Notes: generated from the letters alone by a model not told the origin. DNA of 64,000 nt from Fibrobacter succinogenes (GCA_902762795.1 CACWPM010000007.1:1-64000), one strand, 5' to 3'; numbered from the stretch's first letter, positions 40,478-48,131 are shown. Program-made: numbers and translations.

Positions 40478-41050
40478 TTACTTTGCAATTTTCAAACCAT
40501 CGCTGAAAGCCTTGCCGACAATTTCTCCGACAACGCGGTAGGCATGTGCCGCGGAGTCATAGGAAATCGGCTCGACCTTCCCGAGATCCACCTTGCCGTC
40601 TGCGCCAAGCACGCGTTCGTCGGCGCTTGTGTTTACGACTCTACCCACGATGTATGTGCTCCCGTCAAAATCCGGGCTGCATTCCTTGAGTTCGCATTCA
40701 AGCGTCAACGGAAATTCCTCGAACATCGGAGCATCGACATGGGCACTCTTGATGACGTGCACGCCCGATTTTTCGACCTTGTTTGGCATTTTCTTGCCGC
40801 TGACAACGCCAAAGAAATCCGAAATTGTTTCTGTCTGGCGCGTGCCAAAACTTACTGTAAAGGCCTTACGTGCCTTGATATTCTCGGTCGTCTTGTGGTC
40901 CGTGCCCAGGCAAATCGAAATCTCGTCTTCTTCGCGCTGGCCGCCCCAAGCCGCATTCATGGCGTTCGGAGAGCCGTCTTCGTTGTATGTTGCAATGATA
41001 AGCACGGGGAGGGGAGTGATGATAGCTTTTTTGCCGAAATCTTTACGCAT
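40478..41050 (-). CDS. Flavin reductase-like FMN-binding protein
   Basis: The 190 residues begin MRKDFGKKAIITPLPVLIIA, followed by NAMNAAWGGQREEDEISICL and TENIKARKAFTVSF, the flavin reductase-like (FMN-binding split barrel) pattern of proteins that often have no partner monooxygenase. ATG complementary to 41048-41050 is chosen for AGGGA upstream; the longer frame to 41176 adds a hydrophobic stretch without support. It probably transfers electrons via bound FMN. It is monocistronic. Confidence 0.88.
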   Translation of the reverse strand: MRKDFGKKAIITPLPVLIIATYNEDGSPNAMNAAWGGQREEDEISICLGTDHKTTENIKARKAFTVSFGTRQTETISDFFGVVSGKKMPNKVEKSGVHVIKSAHVDAPMFEEFPLTLECELKECSPDFDGSTYIVGRVVNTSADERVLGADGKVDLGKVEPISYDSAAHAYRVVGEIVGKAFSDGLKIAK

Positions 41051-41228
41051 ATAATTCCCTATTGAAAGTAATCTTATATAAAATATAATACATGACAAGA
41101 AATTATAACGAAAACAAAATCGGAATACCGATAAAAAAGTTGTTTTTGTATATTGTTCTGGCAAATAAGACCCCATAGATACGTCTTTCGACGAAATTGA
41201 TTTAAGAAATCTCGAAAATCATTTTCCT

Positions 41229-41732
41229 TTGTGTTGTATCAATTTACTAGAAGACAATAATTCTCAAAAAGACTCATTGACGATTCTCAGGCAGGCTGAA
41301 TGTTCTTTAGAGCAAGCCATATATTATGCGCTAGCACATGATCGTTCTATTGATGATCCTTTGGGTTGCAATTGGCATAGTCAAGTTGCAGACTGTAAAG
41401 TTCAATTTAGTGACAATAAACTTTTGTTCAACGTTCTGTCCGAAGCGAAACAGATAAAAACATCGGTAACTCTAGCAGACGGAATAGCGACGATTCAAGA
41501 AATTTTTTCAAACTTTATAAGCGAAACGAAATTCGCAGAATTCTGTAATTTTCACAAAAATGATCCAAATGTAGCGCATGTTGAATGTTTCGACAGAACC
41601 ATAATTTATACCATGAAAGAAAAATTCATCATTGACAACATGAAAAATCTTGTTGATGATTTTATATCTATATGCAATATTTGGGCATCAAGAGACAAAG
41701 CACATTGTGAAATTTTTAATGGGGAGAATTAG
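41229..41732 (+). CDS. Hypothetical protein with uncertain or lost start
   Basis: The frame stays open from 41169, reading SFDEIDLRNLENHFPL before the first possible start TTG (41229). No ATG, GTG or Shine-Dalgarno suits the start, so the N-terminus may be lost or begin with a rare codon. The 167 residues have no signal or membrane helix. They contain QAECSLEQAIYYALAHDRS and DGIATIQEIFSNFISETKF, typical of a small soluble helical/beta protein. I do not recognise the family. AT-rich codon use suggests an accessory gene. Confidence 0.45.
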   Translation: MCCINLLEDNNSQKDSLTILRQAECSLEQAIYYALAHDRSIDDPLGCNWHSQVADCKVQFSDNKLLFNVLSEAKQIKTSVTLADGIATIQEIFSNFISETKFAEFCNFHKNDPNVAHVECFDRTIIYTMKEKFIIDNMKNLVDDFISICNIWASRDKAHCEIFNGEN

Positions 41733-41869
41733 TTCCTTTGGAGAAACGCTGGAATAAATAAAAAGGATATTTATCGCAATAGTTTGGTTTACATAATCCG
41801 CATTATCGGCAATGCTAGTTTGGAAAGGGGAGCCTTGCTAAAGCCGTTTGTTTCACATTAAAACACTTT

Positions 41870-41900
41870 TTGACGTTTTTTTGTTGGCATAGTATTTGCT
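41870..41900 (+). promoter_or_regulatory. Promoter region of grpE: overlapping sigma-70-like and sigma-54-like elements
   Basis: TTGACG (41870-41875) and TATTTG (41893-41898) are 17 bp apart, a fair sigma-70 match. Overlapping them, TGGCATAGTATTTGCT (41885-41900) fits the sigma-54 pattern TGGCAC-N5-TTGCW with one mismatch and exact spacing. Which is used cannot be told from sequence. No CIRCE element is present. Confidence 0.5.
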
Positions 41901-41927
41901 ATCTTTGTGTCGGAATTGTAAAACAGA

Positions 41928-41941
41928 TGTCCGCACGGACA
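41928..41941. promoter_or_regulatory. Dyad TGTCCG-CA-CGGACA in the grpE leader
   Basis: A perfect 6-bp inverted repeat with a 2-bp centre lies about 25 bp upstream of the grpE start codon and just after the predicted promoter. It could be an operator; with a 2-base loop a stable RNA hairpin of all six pairs is unlikely. Confidence 0.4.
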
Positions 41942-41965
41942 ATTTTTAAAGGATATTGATAAATC

Positions 41966-42661
41966 ATGGCTAAAAACTTAGACGAAAGACAAGAGACGAA
42001 AGACGAAAGTAATTCTTCTTCGGAACAGGCAAAATTTGAACAGGATGTGCTGAAAGCCGCCCAGGACGCAATGAATCTCGAAGCCGAGGCGAAAAAAGAC
42101 GAGAGTGTCTCGAATGAAGAAGCCGCCGACAAGCCCGCTGACGCCGAAAGCCAAAATGCCGAAGCGCCAAAGGCCGAAGAAAAAGCCGCAGATCAGCCCG
42201 CTGCACCTTCCGCCGAAGAAATTTTGAAACAGCAGCTCGCCGATGCCAACGACCGCAACTTGCGCTTGATGGCTGAATTCGAAAACTTCCGCCGCCGTAA
42301 CGCCAAGGAACAGCTCGAACTCATCGAAACGGCAAACGGCAAGCTTCTCGAAAAATTCTCTGAAGTCCAGGATAATTTCGAGCGTGCTTTTGCTGCCGAG
42401 AACAAGGCGAAAAATCTTGAAGCCTTCGAAAAAGGAATGCAGATGATCTACAACCAGTTCGCCAAGGTTCTCACGGACGCAGGCCTTGAACAGATTGATC
42501 CGACGGGCAAGGAATTCGACCCGAACCTCCACGAAGCATTGATGCAGCAGCCCTCCGATACCATTCCCGAAGGTCATGTTGTCACTGTTTTCCAGAAAGG
42601 TTACAAGCTCAAGAATAAAATCTTGAAGACTGCTAAGGTCATCGTTTCCTCTGGGAAATAA
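41966..42661 (+). CDS. grpE: GrpE, nucleotide exchange factor of DnaK, with repeat-derived N-terminus
   Basis: The 231-residue protein has an acidic, low-complexity N-terminal half (to about residue 80). The GrpE core follows: long helix NDRNLRLMAEFENFRRRNAKE, then QVDNF-like VQDNFERAF, and the beta domain with FDPNLHEALMQ, GHVVTVFQKGYKLKNKIL and AKVIVS. GrpE releases ADP from DnaK. Residues 5-15 (LDERQETKDES) are encoded by four AGACGAA heptads of the intergenic repeat type, so repeat DNA has become coding. The Shine-Dalgarno is AAAGGA. dnaK and dnaJ are not adjacent. Two terminators follow. Confidence 0.95.
   Translation: MAKNLDERQETKDESNSSSEQAKFEQDVLKAAQDAMNLEAEAKKDESVSNEEAADKPADAESQNAEAPKAEEKAADQPAAPSAEEILKQQLADANDRNLRLMAEFENFRRRNAKEQLELIETANGKLLEKFSEVQDNFERAFAAENKAKNLEAFEKGMQMIYNQFAKVLTDAGLEQIDPTGKEFDPNLHEALMQQPSDTIPEGHVVTVFQKGYKLKNKILKTAKVIVSSGK
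41979..42010 (+). repeat. Heptad-repeat array, AGACGAA type, inside the grpE coding region
   Basis: From 41979: AGACGAA is preceded by T, and the steps AGACGAA, AGACAAG, AGACGAA, AGACGAA, AGT follow. The frame is kept through a 7-base period, so successive heptads are read in different frames. Confidence 0.8.
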
Positions 42662-42688
42662 GTTGCCTGTATTCCGGGCCTTCCCTAT

Positions 42689-42748
42689 AGAGGACTTCCC
42701 CACTGTCCTTTTTGTTTACAAACCCGCTCTGAGCGGGTTTTCTTGTTT
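42689..42748 (+). terminator. Tandem rho-independent terminators after grpE
   Basis: The first is AGGAC, a 9-base loop, GTCCT, TTTTG. The second is ACCCGCT, CTG, AGCGGGT followed by TTTCTTG. Confidence 0.82.
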
Positions 42749-42804
42749 TTTCTCTCCGAAATTTATATTTTGACACTCACGTTCATTTTAAACAAGAGAA
42801 ATAA

Positions 42805-43578
42805 ATGTTTAAATTCAAGGCTGTCGCCATTATCTGTCTTTTAGGACTTTTTTCAGGATGCGCCTCATCTATTCCAAGAGAACTTGCCGAAAAAAAATTT
42901 ATTCCTGGCGGGCAATATTTTGGAAAAGCGGACAATTACCGTCCCAAAGAAATCAAGTACCAGAAACTTCCTGACGATGTTCAATACGTCCGTGCAAATG
43001 ACGCCCTTGTCATTGACACTTACAACAAGCTAAAAATAGCGCTTTCTACCGAAGAAGACCACTTGGCCATCGCGAAAATACTTTTTATCATGTCCGGAAC
43101 CTGGGATAATCTTGTCACTAAAAAACAAGATGGGACATTCAATAGACGAAGAAACTCTTACACTTTTGATACCGGAAAAGAAAAATTCAAGTTCCACTAT
43201 GCTATCCCGAAAACAGCCAAGTCAGCAAGAAACGCTTGGAATACTGTTAAACATGAAATCCGCCGCCCCAATATCTATACCGCAGAAGCTGGTAGCGACG
43301 AAGCAAACGCCCTTGCGGAAATCAACATCCGTGCTATAAGTACAGAAGAAATGGAAACAATAGGTTGGTTTACGCCCTTCAAGATAATCGAACCCATTTT
43401 TGTTGTCAACGACAGGTATCTTTTGGGTTTCAACAGCGAAGGCAAGCTCGAAGTTCTGGATGAAATCCCCTACTATGTTCCCTTCTACGAAAAACTGAAA
43501 GTTGTCAAGGCCGAACAAGAACAGCAAAGAAAGGAAATGCTTCAGAAACAACAGCAAATTCTGCTACAGAATGAATAA
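42805..43578 (+). CDS. Lipoprotein of unknown function with coiled C-terminus
   Basis: The 257-residue protein has a lipoprotein signal ending LFSGC (Cys near residue 19). It continues with a mixed alpha/beta body (SGTWDNLVTKKQDGTFNRRR, then IGWFTPFKIIEPIFVVNDRY) and a Gln/Lys/Glu-rich helical end (EQEQQRKEMLQKQQQILLQ). I do not recognise the family. It converges on dut with no bases between the two stop codons, so there is no separate terminator between them. Confidence 0.72.
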   Translation: MFKFKAVAIICLLGLFSGCASSIPRELAEKKFIPGGQYFGKADNYRPKEIKYQKLPDDVQYVRANDALVIDTYNKLKIALSTEEDHLAIAKILFIMSGTWDNLVTKKQDGTFNRRRNSYTFDTGKEKFKFHYAIPKTAKSARNAWNTVKHEIRRPNIYTAEAGSDEANALAEINIRAISTEEMETIGWFTPFKIIEPIFVVNDRYLLGFNSEGKLEVLDEIPYYVPFYEKLKVVKAEQEQQRKEMLQKQQQILLQNE

Positions 43579-44013
43579 TTAAATTCCCGTAGAACCGAAA
43601 CCGCCGCGGTCGTTGCCGTCAAGCGCATCTTCCTCGAAAATGAGCGTCGGCTGGATTTCCATGATGCGGAACTGAGCAATGCGGCTTCCCTTTTCAATTA
43701 CCACGTCGCGGGTGGCGTATACTGGCATTTTCCACCAGTCGTTCGCGCCGCAGTAACTGGAATCGACCACGCCCACGGAATTTGTCTGCAGAATGCCGAA
43801 ATTTTTGAACGTAGAACTGCGTGGTGCAATATGCGCCTCGTAACCCTCGGGCAACTTCATCGCAACACCTAAATGAATCAGGCGAAACTCCCCCGCTTTG
43901 AGTGTCACGGTCTCGGCCGCAGCGAGGTCAATCCAGTCCGATTTGCCACCAATGTAAGCGAGTTTCGGAATTGATGCATCGAGATATTGAATTTTTATTG
44001 TCTTCGTGGTCAT
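43579..44013 (-). CDS. dut: Deoxyuridine 5'-triphosphate nucleotidohydrolase (dUTPase)
   Basis: The 144-residue trimeric-type dUTPase has its five motifs recognisable: LAAAETVTLKAGE (motif 1 region), PRSSTFKNFGI (motif 2), GVVDSSYCG (motif 3, nucleophilic-water Asp), GSRIAQFRIM (motif 4) and the P-loop-like tail DRGGFGSTGI (motif 5). It hydrolyses dUTP to dUMP and keeps uracil out of DNA. NDWWKMPV after motif 3 is longer than in E. coli. The gene starts 6 bp from the end of the small helical gene upstream and is probably cotranscribed with it. Confidence 0.95.
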   Translation of the reverse strand: MTTKTIKIQYLDASIPKLAYIGGKSDWIDLAAAETVTLKAGEFRLIHLGVAMKLPEGYEAHIAPRSSTFKNFGILQTNSVGVVDSSYCGANDWWKMPVYATRDVVIEKGSRIAQFRIMEIQPTLIFEEDALDGNDRGGFGSTGI

Positions 44014-44019
44014 AGAACC

Positions 44020-44352
44020 CTACCGAGTCCTCGATATAAACATATCAAAATCACGTTGAATTTTTTCACCATTCGACTGATAAAAATTATTGCCCAAATA
44101 ATAATCACAAATAACCTCCCTCATGCGAAGAAATTCCTTGAGAGAATGTTTCCCCCGCTGAGCTTCAATAGTCAAATCTATCAATTCTAACGCTCGAAAA
44201 ACAGCACGTTCCATCTGCTCTCTGTAGCCCTTCCCTTTCCAGCGATTTGCACGTGAAATTTCACTCCCAATATTTAACATCTGGAGCGAAAGCGTCATTT
44301 CAGCCCATCGGCCAGCAGCTAAACTTTTATGCTGAACATTATCTACTTGCAT
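44020..44352 (-). CDS. Small helical protein (unnamed conserved family)
   Basis: The 110 residues are predicted mostly helical: MTLSLQMLNIGSEISRANRW, then YREQMERAVFRALELIDLTI and LKEFLRMREVICDYYLGNN. The pattern NIGSE...W...A..RALELIDLTI...REVICDYY is one I recall from short hypothetical proteins in diverse bacteria, without a known function. Its start overlaps the stop of the frame at 44343-44488 by ten bases, suggesting translational coupling with that (now frameshifted) gene. Confidence 0.65.
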   Translation of the reverse strand: MQVDNVQHKSLAAGRWAEMTLSLQMLNIGSEISRANRWKGKGYREQMERAVFRALELIDLTIEAQRGKHSLKEFLRMREVICDYYLGNNFYQSNGEKIQRDFDMFISRTR

Positions 44353-44488
44353 AGGTTTTTGATAATCTCCGTAATTGCATTCCTTATAGCCAGATCTTCT
44401 ACGCCACGGCTACGATTGCCTTGATTTGGACGAATATTGATAATTCCAACAATATTTTTTTGTCAAACGGTTCAGAATAAATAACCAT
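44343..44488 (-). pseudogene. Short gene interrupted at a poly-A tract
   Basis: A good Shine-Dalgarno (AAGGA) precedes ATG (complement of 44486-44488). The frame reads MVIYSEPFDKK, reaches seven A, and would then end after 18 more residues. One base earlier in frame it continues sensibly as NIVGIINIRPNQGNRSRGVE to LCK and TAG, overlapping the next gene. Adding a single A restores a 47-codon gene. The cause may be decay, phase variation or a sequencing error in the homopolymer. Confidence 0.55.
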
Positions 44489-44598
44489 AAAAGTCCTTTT
44501 TTTGCTAATATAATAAATGCGAAATTAAAAGATTCATTTTTAAATTGCGTAGCACAAAAAATGTATACTTAACCAAAACTTTTTTACAAGAGGACCAA

Positions 44599-45007
44599 AT
44601 GTCAGACTATATTCAATTTTTCCTACCCATTGTAACCATGCTCCTCGGTTCTTTCTTAACATATTATTGGGGTATAAGAGTAAAAAAAACGAAGCTTCAC
44701 TAAAAAGTAAAGAAGAACATTACTCCAAATTGCTTATAAAGCTTCAAGGTTTTGTCGGATCTACTGCAATTCACAGACAAAAAAAGAATTTTTTGAAGAG
44801 CAATACAAAAGTTGGTTATACTGTTCTGATGAAGTAGTAAAATCAATCAATGCAATGCTTTCTTTAGTAATAAATGAATATGGTAAAGCGCCAAATCCAG
44901 AGGAAGGCCGAAAAGCTATAGGAAACATTGTATTAGCGATGCGAAAAGATCTAAACGAGAAAACTAAACTTAATTATGAAGATTTCAGATATACCGATGT
45001 AAATTAG
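44599..45007 (+). pseudogene. Small membrane protein gene interrupted at two poly-A tracts
   Basis: The Shine-Dalgarno GAGGA precedes ATG 44599. The frame begins MSDYIQFFLPIVTMLLGSF (membrane helix) and KK, then shifts at eight A (44682-44689) and again at seven A (44789-44795). Adding one A at each place gives a continuous protein of about 135 residues: one helix, a charged coiled part (NEASLKSKEEHYSKLLIKLQ), then EFFEEQYKSWLYCSDEVVKS and an end at YTDVN. Its family is not recognised. Confidence 0.6.
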
Positions 45008-45101
45008 TGATAAAACAATCTCGCCATTTTTCAATTCGTCCAAAGAAATTGGAACACAGCCAGAAATGCTCTAAAATGCAGAGTATAAATCAAAGGAGAT
45101 A

Positions 45102-45117
45102 CCCGCTCAGAGGCGGG
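45102..45117. repeat. Small GC hairpin upstream of the HTH regulator gene
   Basis: CCCGC and GCGGG flank TCAGAG; it may terminate the upstream accessory transcript, although no T-run follows. Confidence 0.35.
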
Positions 45118-45160
45118 AATAGAAAAGTATTACATTTTACACAACGCAACAGCCTGTTTC

Positions 45161-45189
45161 TTGATTTTGCGCTAGAGCGTTGGTATATT
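45161..45189 (+). promoter_or_regulatory. Sigma-70-like promoter of the HTH regulator gene
   Basis: TTGATT (45161-45166) and TATATT (45184-45189) are separated by 17 bp, ending 28 bp before the ATG of the regulator. The spacer contains a CGCTAGAGCG dyad that could be an operator. Confidence 0.6.
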
Positions 45190-45217
45190 TGAGCCGTGGT
45201 CCATTAAAGGAGATTCT

Positions 45218-45661
45218 ATGACAACACAAGATATTTTGAAGAGCATTCGCGAAAAACACAACCTCACGCAAGACCAGATGGCAGAACGCATTCACGTAAC
45301 TCGTCAGGCTGTTAGCCGCTGGGAAACGGGCGAAACTCAGCCGAACACCGAAATGCTCAAAGTGCTTTCGAAGGAATTCAACGTTTCCATCAACACGCTG
45401 CTTGGCGCTCCGCGAGAACTCTTTTGCCAATGCTGCGGTATGCCGCTCGGTGACGATGCTATGATCAGCCGCGAAATAGACGGAAGTTTCAACGAAGATT
45501 ACTGTAAATGGTGCTATGATGGCGGTAAGTTCGCTTACACGAACAAAGACTCTTTGCTCGATTTTTTGCTTTCGCACATGCCGAATCCCGAAAACACGCC
45601 TGAAGCCGAACGCCGCAAGTTCTTCGATTCGCACTTGTCTCAGCTGAAGCACTGGAGATAG
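45218..45661 (+). CDS. XRE-family HTH regulator with C-terminal zinc ribbon
   Basis: The 147 residues begin with a helix-turn-helix of the Cro/CI type (NLTQDQMAERIHVTRQAVSR, residues 15-34). A short linker leads to a zinc-ribbon domain with FCQCCGMPLGDD and EDYCKWCYDGGKFAY (four cysteines in two CxxC pairs). This ribbon matches the putative zinc-ribbon family often fused to small HTH proteins. It may sense metal or redox state (inference). Excellent Shine-Dalgarno (AAAGGAG), good promoter. It stands alone next to decayed accessory genes. Confidence 0.88.
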   Translation: MTTQDILKSIREKHNLTQDQMAERIHVTRQAVSRWETGETQPNTEMLKVLSKEFNVSINTLLGAPRELFCQCCGMPLGDDAMISREIDGSFNEDYCKWCYDGGKFAYTNKDSLLDFLLSHMPNPENTPEAERRKFFDSHLSQLKHWR

Positions 45662-45702
45662 TTTTTTTCGCATTGTCTCCCCGGCCTCGTAATCCTCGAA
45701 CC

Positions 45703-45732
45703 CGTCATCCTCGGAGCGACGCGTAGGGGATT
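45703..45732. repeat. GTCATCC-type intergenic repeat
   Basis: GTCATCCTCGGAGCGACGCG followed by TAGGGGATTC resembles the copy at 21203 (GTCATCC...GGGGATCC). Confidence 0.5.
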
Positions 45733-45789
45733 CATTATTACTTGTACTCGCATTTGTTCCGGGGCGCTATACACAATTATATTTTTTTT

Positions 45790-45816
45790 CAAACAATTTC
45801 GTTTTGAAATTGTTTT
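45790..45816. promoter_or_regulatory. AT-rich inverted repeat upstream of the FdtA-like gene
   Basis: CAAACAATTTC and GAAATTGTTTTG form a 10-bp stem around about five bases, ending 15 bp before the start codon. It could be a leader hairpin or an operator. Confidence 0.4.
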
Positions 45817-45830
45817 GTTATATTAAGGGC

Positions 45831-46262
45831 ATGGAATGGAACGAAGAACAGTTTAAAGAACCTCGTTTAATTGATATCCCTATCGCTCATGACCAGCGTG
45901 GGAATTTGAGCGTTGTTGAAGGTGGCGAGCTCATCCCGTTCGATATCAAGCGCGTATACTATCTATATGACGTTCCTGGCGGAACAACGCGCGGTGGCCA
46001 TGCCCACCGCAGGCTCCGTCAGCTGATTATAGCCGCTAGCGGTAGCTTTGATGTGATTTTGGACGATGGCAAAACGCGTTCCAAGTATTCTCTGAACCGA
46101 TCTTATCACGGGCTTTACATTCCGACAATGCACTGGCGCGAAATCGAGAATTTCTCTTCGGGGGCTGTCTGCATGGTGCTCGCTTCCGAGCATTACGATG
46201 AATCCGATTACATCTATGAGTATGAGGATTTTGTGAAAGAGTGCTTAGAACTTAGAGTTTAG
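45831..46262 (+). CDS. FdtA/WxcM-like nucleotide-sugar 3,4-ketoisomerase
   Basis: The 143-residue cupin has RGNLSVVEGGELIPFDIKRV, YYLYDVPGGTTRGGHAHRR and the end WREIENFSSGAVCMVLASEHYD. The RGGHAH motif contains the cupin histidines. FdtA-type enzymes isomerise dTDP-4-keto-6-deoxyglucose to the 3-keto sugar on the way to Fuc3NAc or Qui3NAc. ATG at 45831 is chosen over 45804, which would add a hydrophobic stretch crossing the leader hairpin. The last residues LELRV and the stop lie in TTAGAAC heptads. A FemAB-like acyltransferase is the convergent neighbour; no aminotransferase is nearby. Confidence 0.85.
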   Translation: MEWNEEQFKEPRLIDIPIAHDQRGNLSVVEGGELIPFDIKRVYYLYDVPGGTTRGGHAHRRLRQLIIAASGSFDVILDDGKTRSKYSLNRSYHGLYIPTMHWREIENFSSGAVCMVLASEHYDESDYIYEYEDFVKECLELRV

Positions 46263-46264
46263 AT
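46244..46264 (+). repeat. Heptad-repeat array, TTAGAAC type, at the FdtA-like stop
   Basis: CTTAGAA, CTTAGAG, TTTAGAT: three heptads, of which the last contains the stop codon TAG. Confidence 0.65.
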
Positions 46265-46270
46265 GGCGAC

Positions 46271-46303
46271 GTCATGGCCCTGAGCGCAGTCGAAGGAAGC
46301 CGG
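46271..46303. repeat. GTCATG..CTGAGCGNAGTCGAAGGA intergenic repeat
   Basis: GTCATGGCCCTGAGCGCAG followed by TCGAAGGAAGCCGG parallels the CTGAGCG...GTCGAAGGATC copy at 48201. Confidence 0.5.
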
Positions 46304-46328
46304 AATCTATCAACTAAGTTCTACCAAC

Positions 46329-47303
46329 TCATTTTTCATATCTTGCATTTACGCACGGGAGTGCGCCGAACGCTTCTTTAAAGCGATAGAGATTTTCGTT
46401 TAAATAAGCGCCACCATCTTCAGTTGAAATACCCCATGAAAACTTATCGCATCCTTTTTGCGCTGCTTCCCGCATGGCGTAAATAAAAAGCGCTGTCGTT
46501 GCGTTTGTATCGCGCATGGAATCATCCGGACCGAGATACTGGAAATGGAATGTCTTAGCTTGTTTAAAATAAAAAATCATCATTCCAGAGAGGTATGTTT
46601 CGTCTTGTACGTTTTGATTTTTTTGCCAGACGCCTCGGAATAAAATTTCTTCAGGAAAGCGTTTTTTTAAATCATATAGTTCATCAAGAGAATGAACTGG
46701 TTTTGTGTTATGGCGTGCCTTTGACAGTTTGAGGAGTTCGTAAAAATGTTCCATGTTGCTATCAGGAATTTCACCATATCTTAAATTTAATTTTTCGGCT
46801 TGTCTAAAATTATGGCGACATTCGCGTTTGCAGTTTTCAAGCGGGTCTACGTTATTTACAATAGGCGTATAGCAGCTGAGTTCCGTATGGCGACTGTAGC
46901 CTGTTTGTTCCAAAGCGTAATCCACTAAATCAGTGGGCACTGATGCAAAAATTGGAGATGTCGGTTTAAACTTTACGCTTTTGAAATTTTGGGTAACATA
47001 ATTATCAATAGCCTTGATGATTCCAAGAATTTTATGCCCCGAATAAAAATCTTTTGAAATGACGGGACCGCCAAAAGTGGATCCCTGATGCGAAATGAAT
47101 TTGCCATCGACATTACAGCCGGGAACGACAGCTACAATTATACCGCTCTTTTCGACAAGGAAAGACGCATCCGTAAATCGACCTTCGGGATGGTAGTTCA
47201 AGAATTTACGCGTTTGCAAGAACGTTCCGTTCATGGCATCTTCCATGACAAAGTGATCCCACCGCTGTTCCTGTTCAGAGCTGTATGGCAAAATTTGGTA
47301 CAT
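46329..47303 (-). CDS. FemAB-like GNAT-fold acyltransferase
   Basis: The 324-residue protein resembles the FemAB/peptidoglycan-bridge or GNAT-like group. NGTFLQTRKFLNYHPEGRF is near the start, NFRQAEKLNLRYGEI in the middle, and FHFQYLGPDDSMRDTNATTA followed by FIYAMREAAQKGCDKFSWGIS near the end. These are the hallmarks of the second GNAT domain of sugar or amino-sugar acyltransferases. With the FdtA-like gene converging on it, it may acylate a 3-amino sugar of a surface glycan (inference). ATG with GGAGATGAT upstream. Confidence 0.72.
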   Translation of the reverse strand: MYQILPYSSEQEQRWDHFVMEDAMNGTFLQTRKFLNYHPEGRFTDASFLVEKSGIIVAVVPGCNVDGKFISHQGSTFGGPVISKDFYSGHKILGIIKAIDNYVTQNFKSVKFKPTSPIFASVPTDLVDYALEQTGYSRHTELSCYTPIVNNVDPLENCKRECRHNFRQAEKLNLRYGEIPDSNMEHFYELLKLSKARHNTKPVHSLDELYDLKKRFPEEILFRGVWQKNQNVQDETYLSGMMIFYFKQAKTFHFQYLGPDDSMRDTNATTALFIYAMREAAQKGCDKFSWGISTEDGGAYLNENLYRFKEAFGALPCVNARYEK

Positions 47304-47321
47304 ATCATCTCCGGCGTAGTA

Positions 47322-48131
47322 CTACTTAGATCTCTGCGATTTTTCGGCTTTCGGCGTTTCAGCCTGTTCAGCATTCTGCGCCGCCTGCTTTGCAGCCTTT
47401 TCTGCAGCGTGCTCCAAGCGCGCGGGCTTCCCCGCCAAATTGCGCAAGAGACCAAAAAGTGCCGAAAGTTCGTTACGCGTCGGGTGTAAGCGCTGCAGAA
47501 GCGTGTTGAGGAAGCTATCGCGCCAAGCTTGATCGTGGTATTGACCCGTCAAGTAACGGTCGAGGAATTTTTTGAATCCATCGATTTGTTGAATGGTTGC
47601 AGGGCCCGTTTCGGCAACGCCTCGCGTTGTGCGCTTCGCGCGGCCCTCGCCGTTCGCGAGTGCCCCGGAACGGCAAAGTTCATACAAGCTAATCGAAACC
47701 GCTTGGCCAAGGTTCAAGCTCATGAGTCCTGGCACCGGAATTTCGCACTGGTACGTGCAAGCGTTCACTTCTTCAAGCGAAAGCCCGCAAGATTCACGAC
47801 CGAACACAAGCGCAATCGTTCCGTCTTCCGGAAGCATATCAGACAAATTCTGCACCATCGTATGCTTGATGGAACTTGCAAAAATACGGCGGCTGTAGGC
47901 AACCGCGCAAGAGCAATCGCCAATGGCATCTTCGAACTTGTGGACAACCTTAGCATTGTCCAGAATGTCATGGCTATTCGCTGCCGTATGGTAAGATTTG
48001 TCCAAGACTTTGTCGCGCTTCGGGTAGATTATGTAAAGTTCCGGCAACGCATAGCAATGCATCGCTCGTGCAACAAATCCCACATTGTGCGGGTGTTCCG
48101 GTTCAACAAGTACAATTCTAAATTTACGCAT
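47322..48131 (-). CDS. TrmJ/SpoU-type RNA 2'-O-methyltransferase
   Basis: The 269 residues contain the SPOUT motifs: LVEPEHPHNVGFVARAMHCY at the N-terminus, ALVFGRESCGLSLEEV in the middle and the knot end PGLMSLNLGQAVSISLYEL. A helical extension follows, with an Ala/Glu/Lys-rich tail (EKAAKQAAQNAEQAETPKAE). TrmJ methylates tRNA position 32; without the tail the fit is also to other SpoU family members. The start codon is immediately preceded, without any Shine-Dalgarno, by a TAGGTNT heptad array. Confidence 0.88.
   Translation of the reverse strand: MRKFRIVLVEPEHPHNVGFVARAMHCYALPELYIIYPKRDKVLDKSYHTAANSHDILDNAKVVHKFEDAIGDCSCAVAYSRRIFASSIKHTMVQNLSDMLPEDGTIALVFGRESCGLSLEEVNACTYQCEIPVPGLMSLNLGQAVSISLYELCRSGALANGEGRAKRTTRGVAETGPATIQQIDGFKKFLDRYLTGQYHDQAWRDSFLNTLLQRLHPTRNELSALFGLLRNLAGKPARLEHAAEKAAKQAAQNAEQAETPKAEKSQRSK

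Noticed and set aside
41733-41965. CIRCE (HrcA) operator before grpE
   Set aside because: No TTAGCACTC-N9-GAGTGCTAA pattern; only the short TGTCCG-CA-CGGACA dyad is seen.
44020-44352. Avd-like accessory protein of a diversity-generating retroelement
   Set aside because: It is small and helical as Avd is, but no reverse transcriptase, template/variable repeats or target gene lie nearby, and the motif pattern is that of another small family.
44343-44488. Programmed -1 frameshift at the A7 tract
   Set aside because: The zero-frame codons are C-AAA-AAA rather than a full X-XXY-YYZ slippery site, there is no obvious stimulatory stem, and neighbouring tracts show the same one-A deficit, so decay, phase variation or error fits better.
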